Positions 20,860 to 34,775 of a DNA stretch of 64,000 nt are shown piece by piece. The notes under the pieces were generated by a model, which had not been told where the DNA came from, ran no database searches, and saw only the letters and a list, made by a program, of their open reading frames with translations. Made by a program: the position numbers and the translations under genes. The stretch covers positions 1,550,001-1,614,000 of the forward strand of contig NZ_CP119108.1 of the NCBI RefSeq assembly GCF_029094505.1, given 5' to 3'. Within the stretch, counting starts at the first letter, position 1. Each line of letters starts with the position of its first letter. The stretch comes from Microbacterium horticulturae (GTDB taxonomy: Bacteria > Actinomycetota > Actinomycetes > Actinomycetales > Microbacteriaceae).

Positions 20860-21975
20860 GTGGCTGATCAGGACCACTACGAAGTACTCGGCGTGTCACG
20901 CGACGCGACGGCGGACGAGATCAAGAAGGCGTACCGGCGGCTGGCACGCGAGTTGCACCCCGATGTGAACCCCGGGGTGGACGCCGAAGAGAAGTTCAAG
21001 CACGTCACGCACGCCTACGACGTGCTGAGCGACCCCGAACAGCGTCGGCGCTATGACATGGGCGGCGACTCGGCCTTCGGCGGCGCGGGCGGCTTCGGCG
21101 GCTTCGGCGACATCTTCGAGACGTTCTTCGGTGCCGCCGGCGGCGGCCAGCGGGGGGCGCGCCCGCGCTCGCGCCGTGAGCGCGGACAAGACGCCCTCGT
21201 GCGCGTGACCCTCGAGCTGGCCGATGTCGTGTTCGGTGTGCACCGCGACATCGAGGTCGACACGGCCGTGCTGTGCGAGACGTGCGACGGCTCGTGCTGC
21301 CAGCCGGGCACCTCGCCGGTCACCTGCGAGATCTGCCACGGCACCGGTCACGTGCAGCGCACGGTGCGCAGCCTGCTGGGCAACGTCGTCACCAGTGCCC
21401 CCTGCAACGTGTGCCAGGGCTACGGCACCACCATCCCGTACCCGTGCGCGACCTGCCAGGGGCAGGGTCGGGTGCGCGCACGTCGCACGGTGTCGGTCGA
21501 CATCCCCGCCGGCGTCGAGTCGGGGCTGCGTCTGCAGATGCCCGGCTCGGGCGAGGTGGGTCCGGCCGGCGGTCCCAACGGCGACCTGTATCTGGAGATT
21601 ACCGTCGCGCACCACGATGTCTTCAGCCGTGAGGGCGACGATCTGCTCGCGACGCTCGAAGTGTCGATGCCCGACGCGGTCCTCGGCACGACCACGACGA
21701 TCGACTCGCTCGACGGCACGGTCGAGCTCGAGCTGCGCCCGGGCGTGCAGAGCGGAGACGTGCTCACCATCAAGAACCGCGGCATCACGGCGCTGCGCGG
21801 CGGCGGCCGCGGCGATCTGCGCGTCGGTGTGCATGTGATCACCCCGACCCGCCTCGACGCGAAGGAACGGGCGCTCATCGCCGACTTCAAGAAGAAGACG
21901 AAGGCGCCGGGACCCAAGCTCGCGGAGTTCCAGCAGGGGCTGTTCTCGCGCCTGCGCGATCGCTTCCGCAACTGA
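20860..21975 (+). CDS. dnaJ: Chaperone DnaJ (DnaJ2 type)
   Basis: This 371-residue Hsp40 co-chaperone stimulates DnaK ATPase. Its J-domain carries HPD (in [10 protein letters not shown]), followed by a G/F-rich linker ([10 protein letters not shown]), four zinc-finger half-sites and the C-terminal substrate domain. The first zinc half-site reads CETCDGSC, not the usual CxxCxGxG, while the other three are canonical. The hrcA-linked copy in actinobacteria is the second DnaJ, the first being with dnaK. GTG start; GCAGGAAGG upstream is the Shine-Dalgarno. Confidence 0.95.
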   Translation: MADQDHYEVLGVSRDATADEIKKAYRRLARELHPDVNPGVDAEEKFKHVTHAYDVLSDPEQRRRYDMGGDSAFGGAGGFGGFGDIFETFFGAAGGGQRGARPRSRRERGQDALVRVTLELADVVFGVHRDIEVDTAVLCETCDGSCCQPGTSPVTCEICHGTGHVQRTVRSLLGNVVTSAPCNVCQGYGTTIPYPCATCQGQGRVRARRTVSVDIPAGVESGLRLQMPGSGEVGPAGGPNGDLYLEITVAHHDVFSREGDDLLATLEVSMPDAVLGTTTTIDSLDGTVELELRPGVQSGDVLTIKNRGITALRGGGRGDLRVGVHVITPTRLDAKERALIADFKKKTKAPGPKLAEFQQGLFSRLRDRFRN

Positions 21976-21978
21976 CTC

Positions 21979-22710
21979 ATGGCGCTGCATTTCGTGGTGG
22001 ATGCCGCGGCCGACGCCCGCGTCGACGACCGTGTCGCGCTCACCGGCGCGGAGGCGCACCACGCGGCGGTCGTGCGTCGGGTGCGCGAGGGCGAGCGGAT
22101 CACCCTCGGCGACGGCCGGGGCGCCTGGCTGACGGCCGAGTGCGAGAGCGTGGGGCCCAAGGAGGTCGTCGTCCGCGTGATCGCGCGTGAGGAGGTCCCC
22201 GCACCGACTCCGCGCCTCGTGCTCGTACAGGCTCTGGCCAAGGGCGACCGCGACGAGCTCGCGGTACAGGCGGCCACTGAGCTGGGCGTGGATGAGATAG
22301 TCCCCTGGCAGGCAGCCCGGAGCGTCTCGCGATGGGAGGGTGCCAAGAAGGCGAAGGGGCGCGCCCGGTGGCAGGCGATCGCCCGCGAAGCGGCCAAGCA
22401 GGCGCACCGCGCGTGGATTCCGGAGGTGGCCGAGGTCGCCACGACCCGTGAGCTGGTGGGCCGGGCCGCGGCATCCCGTCTCGTCGTCCTGGAGCCGACC
22501 GGTGCCGAGCGAGTCAGCGGACTCGACGTCGCAGGCTCGCGCGACGTCGTCCTGATCGTCGGCCCCGAGGGCGGCATAGCACCCGACGAGCTCGCCGGGT
22601 TCTCCGACGCGGGCGCGACCATCGCCGTGCTCGGCGACACGGTGCTGCGCACCTCGACCGCCGGCCCCGCGGCCGTGGCCGTGGTCAGCACGCGCCTCGG
22701 ACGATGGTGA
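21979..22710 (+). CDS. rsmE: 16S rRNA m3U1498 methyltransferase RsmE
   Basis: This 243-residue SPOUT-fold methyltransferase has an N-terminal PUA-like domain (GAEAHHAAVVRRVREGE) and a C-terminal trefoil knot with LIVGPEGGIAPDEL and LGDTVLRTSTA, both typical of RsmE. It methylates U1498 in the decoding centre. It starts three bases after dnaJ and belongs to the same operon. Confidence 0.95.
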   Translation: MALHFVVDAAADARVDDRVALTGAEAHHAAVVRRVREGERITLGDGRGAWLTAECESVGPKEVVVRVIAREEVPAPTPRLVLVQALAKGDRDELAVQAATELGVDEIVPWQAARSVSRWEGAKKAKGRARWQAIAREAAKQAHRAWIPEVAEVATTRELVGRAAASRLVVLEPTGAERVSGLDVAGSRDVVLIVGPEGGIAPDELAGFSDAGATIAVLGDTVLRTSTAGPAAVAVVSTRLGRW

Positions 22711-22733
22711 GCCCCGCTCAGTAGACTGGGTCC

Positions 22734-23084
22734 ATGAGCGAACCCTCGATCTTCACGCGCATCCTCAACGGCGAGATCCCGTCCGAGATCGTCGCGCAGA
22801 CCGATACCCTGTTCGCGATCCGCGACATCGCGCCGAAGGCGCCGGTCCACCTGCTGGTGATCCCCAAGACCCAGGAGTACCGTGACGTCACCGAGCTCGC
22901 CGCCGGCGACCCCGCATTGCTCGTCGAACTGATCGAGCTGGCGAAGAAGCTCGCCGGCGAGCACGGCGATGGCGACTTCCGCCTCATCTTCAACACCGGT
23001 GCGAACGCCGGACAGACCGTCTTCCACGTGCACGCGCACGTGCTGGCGGGCGACCTCGACGAATCGAGCATGAATGCCGGATGA
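22734..23084 (+). CDS. HIT family nucleotide hydrolase/transferase
   Basis: This 116-residue Hint-type histidine triad protein carries FHVHAHVLAG at the C-terminus (HxHxHxx) and starts with SIFTRILNGEIPSEIV. Such proteins hydrolyse purine phosphoramidates. TAGACT ends six bases before the ATG, so a leaderless promoter starts a new transcript here inside the larger block. Its end overlaps phoH by eleven bases. Confidence 0.93.
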   Translation: MSEPSIFTRILNGEIPSEIVAQTDTLFAIRDIAPKAPVHLLVIPKTQEYRDVTELAAGDPALLVELIELAKKLAGEHGDGDFRLIFNTGANAGQTVFHVHAHVLAGDLDESSMNAG

Positions 23085-24156
23085 CGCAGCCGCCGTCGAG
23101 CGGATCTATGCCGACGGCGTCGCGATGGTGCAGCTGCTGGGCCCTCAAGACCGTCTGCTGCGGGTGGTGGAGCGCGAGCATCCCGATGTCGATGTGCATG
23201 TGCGCGGCAACGAGATCACACTCTCCGGCGCCGCGCCGGCGGTGAGTGCGGCGCGCTCGCTGGTCGAAGAGCTCATCGCGATGGCCCGCTCCGGCCACGG
23301 ACTCGATCCCGTCGACGTGGTGTCGTCGAACCGCATGCTGCGCTCCGATTCGGGCATGCGCCCGTCCGAAGTGCTCGGCGAGGCGATCTTGTCGTCGCGC
23401 GGCAAGGTGATCCGGCCCAAGACCGCAGGGCAGAAGGCGTACGTCGATGCGATCGACGAGAACACGATCGTGTTCGGCATCGGGCCGGCCGGCACGGGCA
23501 AGACGTACCTGGCAATGGCCAAGGCCGTGCAGGCGCTGCAGCGCAAAGAGGTCAGCCGCATCATCCTGTCCCGCCCCGCGATCGAGGCGGGGGAGCGGCT
23601 CGGGTTCCTGCCCGGAACGCTGACCGACAAGATCGACCCGTACCTGCGTCCTCTGTACGACGCGCTCAACGAGATGATGGACCCCGAGCTCGTCCCCAAG
23701 CTGATGGCGAGCGGCACGATCGAGGTGGCGCCGCTCGCATACATGCGCGGTCGCACCCTGAATGACTCCTTCGTCGTGCTCGACGAGGCGCAGAACACCA
23801 CGCCCGAACAGATGAAGATGTTCCTCACGCGCCTGGGATTCGGCACCCGTATGGTCGTCACCGGCGACATCACCCAGATCGACCTGCCGCAGTCCGCGTC
23901 GGGTCTGCGGCTCGTGACGCGCGTGTTGGGAGACATCGACGACATCCACTTCTCCTACCTGACCAGTGACGATGTCGTGCGACACACCCTCGTGGGCCGT
24001 ATCGTCGACGCCTACACCGAGTACGACGAGAAGCGCCTCGCCTCGCGACGTGAGCGCGACGAGGCCGAGGAGTTCGCCAATCGCGCCGAGCGGCGCGGGG
24101 CGCAGCAGCGCCCGCGCGGACCACGAGACCACCAGCAGAGGCGAGGACGGCCATGA
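23074..24156 (+). CDS. phoH: PhoH family ATPase
   Basis: This 360-residue PhoH-like P-loop protein has an N-terminal KH-like part, Walker A GPAGTGKTYLAM (about 141-152), SRPAIEAGERLGFLPG, and Walker B VLDEAQNTTPEQ. It is probably an RNA-linked ATPase that works with YbeY. It overlaps the HIT gene upstream and ybeY downstream (ATGA), giving strong coupling. The C-terminal tail is Arg/Gln-rich. Confidence 0.93.
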   Translation: MPDDAAAVERIYADGVAMVQLLGPQDRLLRVVEREHPDVDVHVRGNEITLSGAAPAVSAARSLVEELIAMARSGHGLDPVDVVSSNRMLRSDSGMRPSEVLGEAILSSRGKVIRPKTAGQKAYVDAIDENTIVFGIGPAGTGKTYLAMAKAVQALQRKEVSRIILSRPAIEAGERLGFLPGTLTDKIDPYLRPLYDALNEMMDPELVPKLMASGTIEVAPLAYMRGRTLNDSFVVLDEAQNTTPEQMKMFLTRLGFGTRMVVTGDITQIDLPQSASGLRLVTRVLGDIDDIHFSYLTSDDVVRHTLVGRIVDAYTEYDEKRLASRRERDEAEEFANRAERRGAQQRPRGPRDHQQRRGRP

Positions 24157-24620
24157 CGATCGAGATCACCAACGAGTCGGGCGTCGCGGTCGACGAGCAG
24201 AAGCTGCTGCGGCTGACCGAGCACAATCTCGCGCAGCTGCACGTGAGCCCCGACGCGGAGGTCGCCATCCTCCTCGTCGACGAGGGCGCCATGGAGTCCC
24301 TGCACGTGCAGTGGATGGACGAGCCCGGCCCGACCGACGTGCTGAGCTTCCCGATGGACGAACTGCGCCCCGGCACGGCAGACATGCCGACGCCCGCAGG
24401 TCTGCTCGGCGACATCGTGCTGTGCCCGCAGGTCGCCGAGGTGCAGGCTGAGCAGGCACGCCACTCCATGCTCGACGAGCTGATGCTGTTGACCACCCAC
24501 GGACTGCTGCACCTGCTGGGCTTCGATCACGCCGAGCCCGAGGAGGAGCGCGAGATGTTCGGCCTGCAGCGCGACCTGCTGCTCAGCTTCCACACTGCGG
24601 AGCGTCGCCACCGCTCATGA
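24153..24620 (+). CDS. ybeY: Endoribonuclease YbeY
   Basis: This 155-residue metalloprotein has the HGLLHLLGFDH zinc motif (HxxxHxxGxDH). YbeY acts in 16S rRNA 3'-end maturation and ribosome quality control. It also has the PTDVLSFPMDE segment typical of the family. It is coupled by ATGA overlaps to phoH upstream and to the CNNM gene downstream. Confidence 0.95.
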   Translation: MTIEITNESGVAVDEQKLLRLTEHNLAQLHVSPDAEVAILLVDEGAMESLHVQWMDEPGPTDVLSFPMDELRPGTADMPTPAGLLGDIVLCPQVAEVQAEQARHSMLDELMLLTTHGLLHLLGFDHAEPEEEREMFGLQRDLLLSFHTAERRHRS

Positions 24621-25899
24621 CGGCACTCCTCCTCCTCATCGCCGCCGTCCTCCTGGTGGCGTTCGGCGGGCTCATGGCGGCGATCGACGCCGCGATGGAG
24701 GTCACCAGCCGTCAGGATCTCGTCGACATGGCCGACGACGGTGGCCGCGGTGCGCCGCAGCTGCGCCGCATCGCCGACGACGCCGACGCGCATCTGCAGG
24801 CCGTCACCTTCATCCGCGTGCTCGTCGAGACCGGCGCGGCGGTGCTGGTCACGGTCGCCTTCACGATCCTGTTCCACAGCATCTGGTGGGCGATGCTGGC
24901 CGCCGTCATCCTCATGACGGCGATCTCGTTCGTGCTGGTGGGCGCCAGCCCCCGGTCCGTCGGCCGCCGGCACGCCCAGGGGCTGCTGCGCGGCTGCGCG
25001 CGCACCGTGCGCGGCATCCGGATCATCCTCGGCCCGATTGTGCACGGACTCATCGCCTTCGGCGACAAGGTCACGCCCGGGGGTGCGCGTGGCGCTTCGT
25101 TCTCCAGTGAAGAGCAGCTGCTGAGCATGGTCGACGAGGCCGCCTCGCAAGACCTCATCGAGCAGGACGATCGCGACCTCATCCACTCGGTGTTCGACTT
25201 CACCGACACTTTCGTGCGTGAGGTGATGGTTCCCCGTCCCGACCTGGTGTCGGTGGATGCCACGGCCACCGCACGCGAGGCGATGACGGTGTTCCTCAAC
25301 AAGGGCGTCTCGCGCATTCCCGTGGTCGATGATGACGCCGACGACGTCGTGGGCGTGCTGTACCTCAAGGATCTCGTGCTGATCGGATTCCGCGACGGCG
25401 CGGCCGACACCGGCTGGCAGGAGGCGCCGGTCACCGGCATTGCGCGCCCGCCGGTGTTCGTGCCCGAGTCGATGCGGGTCGAGACGCTGCTGCAGCAGAT
25501 GAAACGCGACGCGGTGCACGTGTGCATGGTGGTCGACGAGTACGGCTCGGTGGCGGGTCTGGTCACGCTGGAAGACATCATCGAAGAGCTCGTGGGTGAG
25601 ATCGCCGACGAGTACGACCCGCGGGCCACCGAGGTGGTGGAGCTCGGACCCGACCGGTTCCGCGTCAGCTCGCGGCTGCCGGTCTCCGACGTCGGCGAGC
25701 TGTTCGACCTCGAGCTCGACGACGAAGAGGTGGACTCGATCGGCGGGCTGCTCGGCAAGGCGCTGGGCCGTGTGCCGCAACCGGGGGCGACCGTCGTCTA
25801 TGACGGACTGAGACTGACCGGGGGCGCCTCGCGCGGGCGCGGGCGCGGGATCGCGACCGTGTTCGTCGAGCGCGTCGCCGCAGAGAAGGAGCAGGAACG

Positions 25900-25903
<4 letters not shown>
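24617..25903 (+). CDS. CNNM/CorC family protein with CBS domains
   Basis: This 428-residue protein has an N-terminal DUF21 membrane region, a CBS pair (VMVPRPDLVSVDA, and the VCMVVDEYGSVAGLVTLED segment) and a C-terminal CorC/HlyC domain. The family includes magnesium/cobalt efflux proteins once called haemolysins. It sits between ybeY and era, its usual place, and is coupled to both by ATGA overlaps. Confidence 0.92.
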
Positions 25904-29406
<3,503 letters not shown>

Positions 29407-29434
29407 TGTCGTCGGTGCCCGGGATAATGGAGGA

Positions 29435-30187
29435 GTGCCCACCTATCGCGACGAAGTCGTGGTCCTGCGCACCCACAAGCTGGGTGAGGCCGACCGCATC
29501 GTCACCTGCCTGAGTCGCCGGCACGGCAAGGTCCGTGCGGTCGCGAAGGGCGTGCGGCGCACCTCGTCGCGCTTCGGCGCGCGACTCGAGCCCTTCATGG
29601 TGGCCGACGTCCAGCTGTACATCGGGCGCAGCCTCGACATCATCCAGCAGGCCGAGTCGTTGGGCGCGTACGGCGCCGAGATCGCCCTGCACTATGACCG
29701 GTATACGGCCGCCAGCGCTATGGTCGAGACCGCCGACCGTCTGAACGAGGCCGAGGCCACACCCCAGCAGTACCTGCTGTTGGTGGGCGGCCTGCGGGCG
29801 CTGTCGCGCGGCGAGCACGCGGCGCGCAGCATCCTGGATTCCTATCTGCTGCGCGCGATGTCGATGTCGGGCTGGGCGCCCGGGCTCGGCGACTGCGCGC
29901 GTTGCGGGCTGCCGGGACCGCACCAGAGCTTCGTGGCGCAGATGGGCGGTGTGGTCTGCCGCGACTGCGCGCCCGCCGGCGCGGTGCGCGTCGACATGGC
30001 GACGACCGGACTGCTGCAGTCGCTCATCGCAGGGGAGTGGGATGTGGTGGATGCCGCGACCCCGGCCGCGACCGCGGCAGCGTCGGGCCTGGTGGCCGCC
30101 TACGCCCAGTGGCACCTTGAGCGCGGCATCCGCGCGCTCGAGCACGTCCTGTCCGAGCCGGTGCCGCCGGAGGAAGCCCGCCTGTGA
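29435..30187 (+). CDS. recO: DNA repair protein RecO
   Basis: This 250-residue protein has an N-terminal OB fold ([16 protein letters not shown]) and a helical C-terminal domain with a four-Cys zinc site (CARCGLPG and CRDC, about 152-178). It anneals single strands and loads RecA through RecFOR. The GTG start is supported by GATAAT ending six bases upstream and by GGAGGA between them. Its stop overlaps uppS as GTGA. Confidence 0.93.
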   Translation: MPTYRDEVVVLRTHKLGEADRIVTCLSRRHGKVRAVAKGVRRTSSRFGARLEPFMVADVQLYIGRSLDIIQQAESLGAYGAEIALHYDRYTAASAMVETADRLNEAEATPQQYLLLVGGLRALSRGEHAARSILDSYLLRAMSMSGWAPGLGDCARCGLPGPHQSFVAQMGGVVCRDCAPAGAVRVDMATTGLLQSLIAGEWDVVDAATPAATAAASGLVAAYAQWHLERGIRALEHVLSEPVPPEEARL

Positions 30188-30993
30188 GTCCCAAGCCCTA
30201 CACGAACAAAGACGCCGTGGCGTTCCGTCCCCTCGACTGGACCGGCGTGTACCCGCCGGAGTACCCGAGGGGTGCCGTGCCGAATCACGTCGCCATCGTG
30301 ATGGACGGCAACGGGCGCTGGGCGAACCGCCGTGGCCTCACGCGCATCGAGGGGCATCGCGCGGGCGAGGCTGCGTTGCTCGACGTCGTCGCCGGTGCCG
30401 TGCAAGCCGGGGTCAAGCACCTGTCGGTGTATGCGTTCTCGACCGAGAACTGGAGCCGCTCGCCCGATGAGGTGCGCTTTCTCATGGGGTTCAATCGCGA
30501 GGTGCTGCATCGCCGGCGCGACCAGCTCAACGAGTGGGGCGTGCGCGTGCGGTGGGCCGGTCGCAAGCCGCGGCTATGGGGATCGGTCATCAAAGAGCTG
30601 CAGTACGCCGAGCAGCTCACGGCGGGCAATGACGTGCTCACCCTCACCATGTGCGTGAACTACGGCGGCCGGGTCGAGCTCGTCGATGCTCTGCGCTCGA
30701 TCGCCGACGACGTGGCCGCGAAGCGGCTGAAGCCGTCGGCGGTGACCGAGAAGCTCATCCGACGTCGGCTGTACATCCCCGAGATGCCCGACGTCGACCT
30801 GTTCGTGCGCTCGTCGGGCGAGCAGCGCACCTCCAACTTCCTGCTCTGGGAGTCGGCCTACGCCGAGTTCGTCTTCCTCGACACACTGTGGCCCGATTTC
30901 AGCCGGCAGGATCTCTGGCACGCCATCGACTTGTACCTGGGCCGTGACCGCCGGTTCGGGGGCGCTGTTGACACCCCCGACGACGCGCTCTGA
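30184..30993 (+). CDS. uppS: Isoprenyl transferase (undecaprenyl diphosphate synthase family)
   Basis: This 269-residue cis-prenyltransferase has [16 protein letters not shown] with the catalytic Asp, the FSTENWSRS segment, and the C-terminal [16 protein letters not shown] motif. It makes the polyprenyl carrier lipid for cell-wall synthesis. In actinobacteria this recO-linked copy is often the long-chain enzyme; chain length cannot be judged from sequence here. GTG start, coupled to recO. Confidence 0.93.
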   Translation: MSPKPYTNKDAVAFRPLDWTGVYPPEYPRGAVPNHVAIVMDGNGRWANRRGLTRIEGHRAGEAALLDVVAGAVQAGVKHLSVYAFSTENWSRSPDEVRFLMGFNREVLHRRRDQLNEWGVRVRWAGRKPRLWGSVIKELQYAEQLTAGNDVLTLTMCVNYGGRVELVDALRSIADDVAAKRLKPSAVTEKLIRRRLYIPEMPDVDLFVRSSGEQRTSNFLLWESAYAEFVFLDTLWPDFSRQDLWHAIDLYLGRDRRFGGAVDTPDDAL

Positions 30994-31007
30994 TGAGGAG
31001 GCGCTGA

Positions 31008-31679
31008 TCAGGCCGGCGTGGCCCGGTGCTCGTCCCACACCTGGCGGGCGATCTGCGCGAAGGCCTCGGGCGGCTGGGCACCGCTGACGCCGTACTTGCC
31101 GTCGATCACGAAGAACGGCACGCCGTTGATGCCGTACGACGCCGCTTGCGCCTGGTCGTCGCGGACCGCTTGCAGGTAACGGCCCGACTCGAGCGCGTCA
31201 CGGGCGGCTGCGGCATCCAACCCCACCTCTTCGGCGAGCGCGACGAGATCGTCGATCCGACCCACGTGGCGGCCCTCGGTGAAGTACGCCGCCATGAGGC
31301 GTTCCTTCATCTCACGCTGCTTGCCCTGCTCCTTGGCGAAGTGCAGCAGCTCGTGGGCCTTCACGGTGTTCGTGTGCTTGAGGTTGTCGAAGTCGTAGTC
31401 GAGGCCCGCCTGCGCCGCGACGCCGGTGACCCGGTCGAGCATCTGCCGCACCTGGTCGGCCGGCATGCCCTTGTGTCCGGCAAGGAACTCGATCTCGGTG
31501 CCGTCGAAGTCGACGGGCGTGTCGGGCGAGAGCTCGAAGGAGTGGAACACCACCTCGACCTCGGGGGCATCATCGCCGGTGGCTACCTCGGCAAGCCCCT
31601 TCTCAAGATTGCGCTTGCCGATATAGCACCAGGGGCAAGCGATGTCAGACCAGATGTCGATCGAGATGGGTTCAGTCAC
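31008..31679 (-). CDS. DsbA family (FrnE-like) oxidoreductase
   Basis: This 223-residue thioredoxin-fold protein has the redox motif CPWC at residues 15-18, a large helical insert, and the cis-Pro loop GVPFFV, as in FrnE/DsbA-like cytoplasmic oxidoreductases. No signal peptide is present. The GTG start at 31679 is preceded by GAAGG at eleven bases. It lies just downstream of the glutathione peroxidase gene on the same strand, suggesting a shared thiol-redox role. Confidence 0.88.
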   Translation of the reverse strand: MTEPISIDIWSDIACPWCYIGKRNLEKGLAEVATGDDAPEVEVVFHSFELSPDTPVDFDGTEIEFLAGHKGMPADQVRQMLDRVTGVAAQAGLDYDFDNLKHTNTVKAHELLHFAKEQGKQREMKERLMAAYFTEGRHVGRIDDLVALAEEVGLDAAAARDALESGRYLQAVRDDQAQAASYGINGVPFFVIDGKYGVSGAQPPEAFAQIARQVWDEHRATPA

Positions 31680-31726
31680 AAGAAGTGCAACCTTCCGGCG
31701 GGAGATGTATTCCCCTGCATGAGCAT

Positions 31727-32230
31727 CTACGCGGGCAGGTTCTCTTCGATCACCGCGACGACGGCGGGGTCGTCGGGCTTCGTCTTGGGGTGGAAGCGGT
31801 GGAGGCCGCCGCCCGGCGTCACCACGAACTTCTCGAAGTTCCAACGGATCGGACCGCGCTCTCCTTCGGCATTGCGGGACTTCTTCAGCGCCTTGTAGAG
31901 CGGAGAGGCACCGGGGCCGTTGACCTTGACCTTGTCGAGGATCGGGAAGGTGACGCCCCACGTCGTCGAGCAGTATTCGACGATCTCGTCGATCGAGCCG
32001 GGCTCCTGCCCCATGAACTGGTTGCAGGGGAAGCCGAGCACCGTGAACCCTCGGTCGCCATACGCCTCCTGCAACTGCTCGAGCTGCTCGTACTGCGGGG
32101 TGTTGCCGCACCGGGATGCGACGTTGACGATCATCACGACCTTGCCGTCGTAATCGCCCAGCGTGGCGGTGTCGCCATCGGCGGTCGCGAAAGGGATCTC
32201 GCCGAGCGAGGGGGAGGTTTCGGGAGCCAT
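31727..32230 (-). CDS. Glutathione peroxidase family protein
   Basis: This 167-residue thiol peroxidase has the peroxidatic Cys in NVASRCGNT (C41), a second motif GFPCNQFMGQEPG whose Cys is the usual resolving residue, and RWNFEKF. Actinobacteria lack glutathione, so this enzyme probably uses thioredoxin. Start at ATG 32230 is set by TAGGCT ending six bases upstream on the same strand; an ATG two codons earlier is less likely. Confidence 0.92.
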   Translation of the reverse strand: MAPETSPSLGEIPFATADGDTATLGDYDGKVVMIVNVASRCGNTPQYEQLEQLQEAYGDRGFTVLGFPCNQFMGQEPGSIDEIVEYCSTTWGVTFPILDKVKVNGPGASPLYKALKKSRNAEGERGPIRWNFEKFVVTPGGGLHRFHPKTKPDDPAVVAVIEENLPA

Positions 32231-32287
32231 GTCCACAGCCTAAGCGCGTGCGTCCCGCCCGGCACCGCTGTCTGGGAGAATGGACAG

Positions 32288-33451
32288 GTGACCTCCCTGA
32301 CAGCCCCCGCCCGCACGCTGCGCATCGGGCCGATCGAGCTCGATGCGCCCGTCGTGCTCGCGCCCATGGCGGGGATCACGAACGCCGCGTTCCGGCGCCT
32401 GTGCCGCGAGTACGGTGCGGGCCTCTATGTCAGCGAGATGATCACCACGCGCGCGCTCGTCGAGCGCAACGCGGTGACGATGCGGCTGATCACTCATCAC
32501 GAGTCCGAGTCTCTACGGTCGATCCAGCTCTATGGCGTCGACCCGACCACGGTCGAGAACGCGGTCAAGATCCTCGTCGACGAAGACCGCGCCGACCACA
32601 TCGACATGAATTTCGGATGCCCTGTTCCCAAGGTCACCCGCAAGGGCGGCGGATCGGCGCTCCCCTGGAAGCTCGACCTCTTCGAGGCCATCGTCACCCG
32701 GGCGGTCCGGGCTGCCGGCGACGTCGCGGTCACGGTCAAGATGCGCAAGGGCATCGACGACGATCACCTCACCTATCTCGACGCCGCCCGCATCGCGGAA
32801 GACGCCGGCGTGGCGGCGATCGCGCTGCACGCGCGCACGGCGAGCCAGTACTACTCGGGTCATGCCGACTGGTCGGCCATCGCCACGCTCAAAGAGGCCG
32901 TGACGAGCATCCCGGTGCTGGGCAACGGCGACATCTGGTCGGCAGACGATGCGCGGCGCATGATGACCGAGACCGGCTGCGACGGCGTGGTGGTGGGGCG
33001 CGGCTGCCTCGGTCGCCCCTGGCTGTTCGGCGATCTCGCCCGCGCGCTGGGCGAGCCCGGGGCGGCGCACGGCGAGCCTGTCGACGCGACACTCGGTTTC
33101 GTCGCGCAGGCGTTTCGGCGGCATGCCGAGCTGCTCGTCGAGTTCTTCGAGGACGAAGATCGCGGCTGCCGGGATGTGCGCAAACACGTTGCCTGGTATT
33201 TCAAGGGGTATCCGGTCGGCGGCGAGCTGCGCGCTCGTCTGGCGACGGCGTCGAGCCTCGCTGAGATCGACGAGCTGCTCGCCGAGATGGATCTCGACGC
33301 CCCGTATCCCGGGGCGGGTGCCGAAGGCCAGCGCGGGCGGGCCGGTTCGCCCAAGCGGACGGTTCTGCCCGAGGGCTGGCTCGACTCGCGCGAGATCGGC
33401 GCACACGCTGCGCATCTGACCGAATCGGAGGCCGACACGAGTGGCGGCTGA
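32288..33451 (+). CDS. dus: tRNA-dihydrouridine synthase
   Basis: This 387-residue flavoprotein reduces uridines in tRNA D-loops. Signatures are VVLAPMAGITNAAFRRL, DMNFGCPVPKVTRKGGG with the catalytic Cys at about 111, HARTASQYYSGHADW, and GNGDIWSADDA. It is closest to DusB. The GTG start is placed by GAGAAT ending six bases upstream. It overlaps the dgt start by eleven bases. Confidence 0.93.
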   Translation: MTSLTAPARTLRIGPIELDAPVVLAPMAGITNAAFRRLCREYGAGLYVSEMITTRALVERNAVTMRLITHHESESLRSIQLYGVDPTTVENAVKILVDEDRADHIDMNFGCPVPKVTRKGGGSALPWKLDLFEAIVTRAVRAAGDVAVTVKMRKGIDDDHLTYLDAARIAEDAGVAAIALHARTASQYYSGHADWSAIATLKEAVTSIPVLGNGDIWSADDARRMMTETGCDGVVVGRGCLGRPWLFGDLARALGEPGAAHGEPVDATLGFVAQAFRRHAELLVEFFEDEDRGCRDVRKHVAWYFKGYPVGGELRARLATASSLAEIDELLAEMDLDAPYPGAGAEGQRGRAGSPKRTVLPEGWLDSREIGAHAAHLTESEADTSGG

Positions 33452-34775
33452 GGGCGCATCCGCGGTCGGCGTCTCCCCGGGCCGGCCGAGCGGATACGAC
33501 GACGCCGATGCCGCGCGCTTCTTCGGGGAGCGGCATCGATCGCAGCGTGATGACTTCGCCCGTGACCGCGCCCGCGTGCTGCACTCCGCGGCGCTTCGTC
33601 GACTGGCGGCCAAGACGCAGGTGCTCAGTCCTGCCTCGCCCGCTGACTTCGCACGCAATCGCCTGACGCACTCGCTCGAGGTGGCGCAGGTCGGCCGGGA
33701 ACTCGCCACCGCGCTGCGACTCTCGCCCGACGTGGTCGACACCGCGTGCCTGAACCACGACCTGGGGCATCCTCCCTTCGGTCACAACGGGGAGCGCGCC
33801 ATGAACGAGTGGGCCGAAGACATCGGCGGCTTCGAGGGCAACGCGCAGACGCTGCGCATCGTGACCCGACTCGAGCCGAAGGTGCTCGGCCCCGACGGCA
33901 CGAGCTACGGGCTCAACCTGACCCGGGCGAGCCTGGATGCTACGTGCAAGTATCCGTGGACGGCCGACAAGCCGCTGCCCGACGCCGGCGGGCGCCTCAA
34001 GTTCGGCGTCTACGCCGAAGACGAGGAGATCTTCCACTGGATGCGCGCGGGCGCCCCGGGGCGGGTGCGGTGCATCGAGGCCGAGGTGATGGACCTCTCC
34101 GACGACATCGCCTACTCGGTGCACGACTTCGAGGACGCGATCGTCAACGGCTACCTCGACCCCGCGCGCCTGACAGCTGCGGGAGAGCACGAGGCGCTGC
34201 TGGATGCGATCCAGACCTGGGTGGGCTATGACTTCCACCGGGACGAGTTGGCCGACGCGCTGCATCGGCTCACCCTGCTGGGGGAGTGGCTGACCGCCTT
34301 CACCGGCAACCGTGCAGACCTCGCGCGGCTGAAGAACCTCACCAGCGACCTGATCGGACGCTTCGCGCGTGCGGCGACCGCCGCCACCCGCGAGGCGTAT
34401 GCATCCGAGGATCTCACCCGCTACCGCGCGCACGTCGTCGTCCCGCGCGTGATCGAGGTCGAGATGGCGGTGCTCAAGGGCATCATCGGCGCGTTCGTCG
34501 TCTCGATCGAGGGGCGCAAGCAGCTCTACAAGGAGCAGCGGCGGGTCCTCAAGCGCCTCGCGGACGCCCTGCTGCAGCATCCCGAACATCTTTCCGCCGT
34601 GTATGCGGAGGATTTCGCGGCAGCGGTGACGGATGCGGCGGCGCGGCGTGTCGTCGTCGACCAGGTGGCCAGCCTGACCGACCAGCAGGCCATCTCGTGG
34701 CACCGCAGCCTCGTGGGCGACATCGACGCCGCGTCGCTGGGAGTGTGGTCGCTCGACCCGGTCGGGGCGCACTGA
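33441..34775 (+). CDS. dgt: dNTP triphosphohydrolase (dGTPase-like)
   Basis: This 444-residue HD-domain enzyme splits deoxynucleoside triphosphates to nucleoside and triphosphate. The HD motif is in CLNHDLGHPPFGHNGE (about 110-125), with NRLTHSLEV upstream and EVMDLSDDIAYSVHD downstream supplying metal ligands. Placement between dus and dnaG is conserved in actinobacteria. GTG start overlaps dus; the stop shares one base with the dnaG ATG. Confidence 0.93.
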   Translation: MAAEGASAVGVSPGRPSGYDDADAARFFGERHRSQRDDFARDRARVLHSAALRRLAAKTQVLSPASPADFARNRLTHSLEVAQVGRELATALRLSPDVVDTACLNHDLGHPPFGHNGERAMNEWAEDIGGFEGNAQTLRIVTRLEPKVLGPDGTSYGLNLTRASLDATCKYPWTADKPLPDAGGRLKFGVYAEDEEIFHWMRAGAPGRVRCIEAEVMDLSDDIAYSVHDFEDAIVNGYLDPARLTAAGEHEALLDAIQTWVGYDFHRDELADALHRLTLLGEWLTAFTGNRADLARLKNLTSDLIGRFARAATAATREAYASEDLTRYRAHVVVPRVIEVEMAVLKGIIGAFVVSIEGRKQLYKEQRRVLKRLADALLQHPEHLSAVYAEDFAAAVTDAAARRVVVDQVASLTDQQAISWHRSLVGDIDAASLGVWSLDPVGAH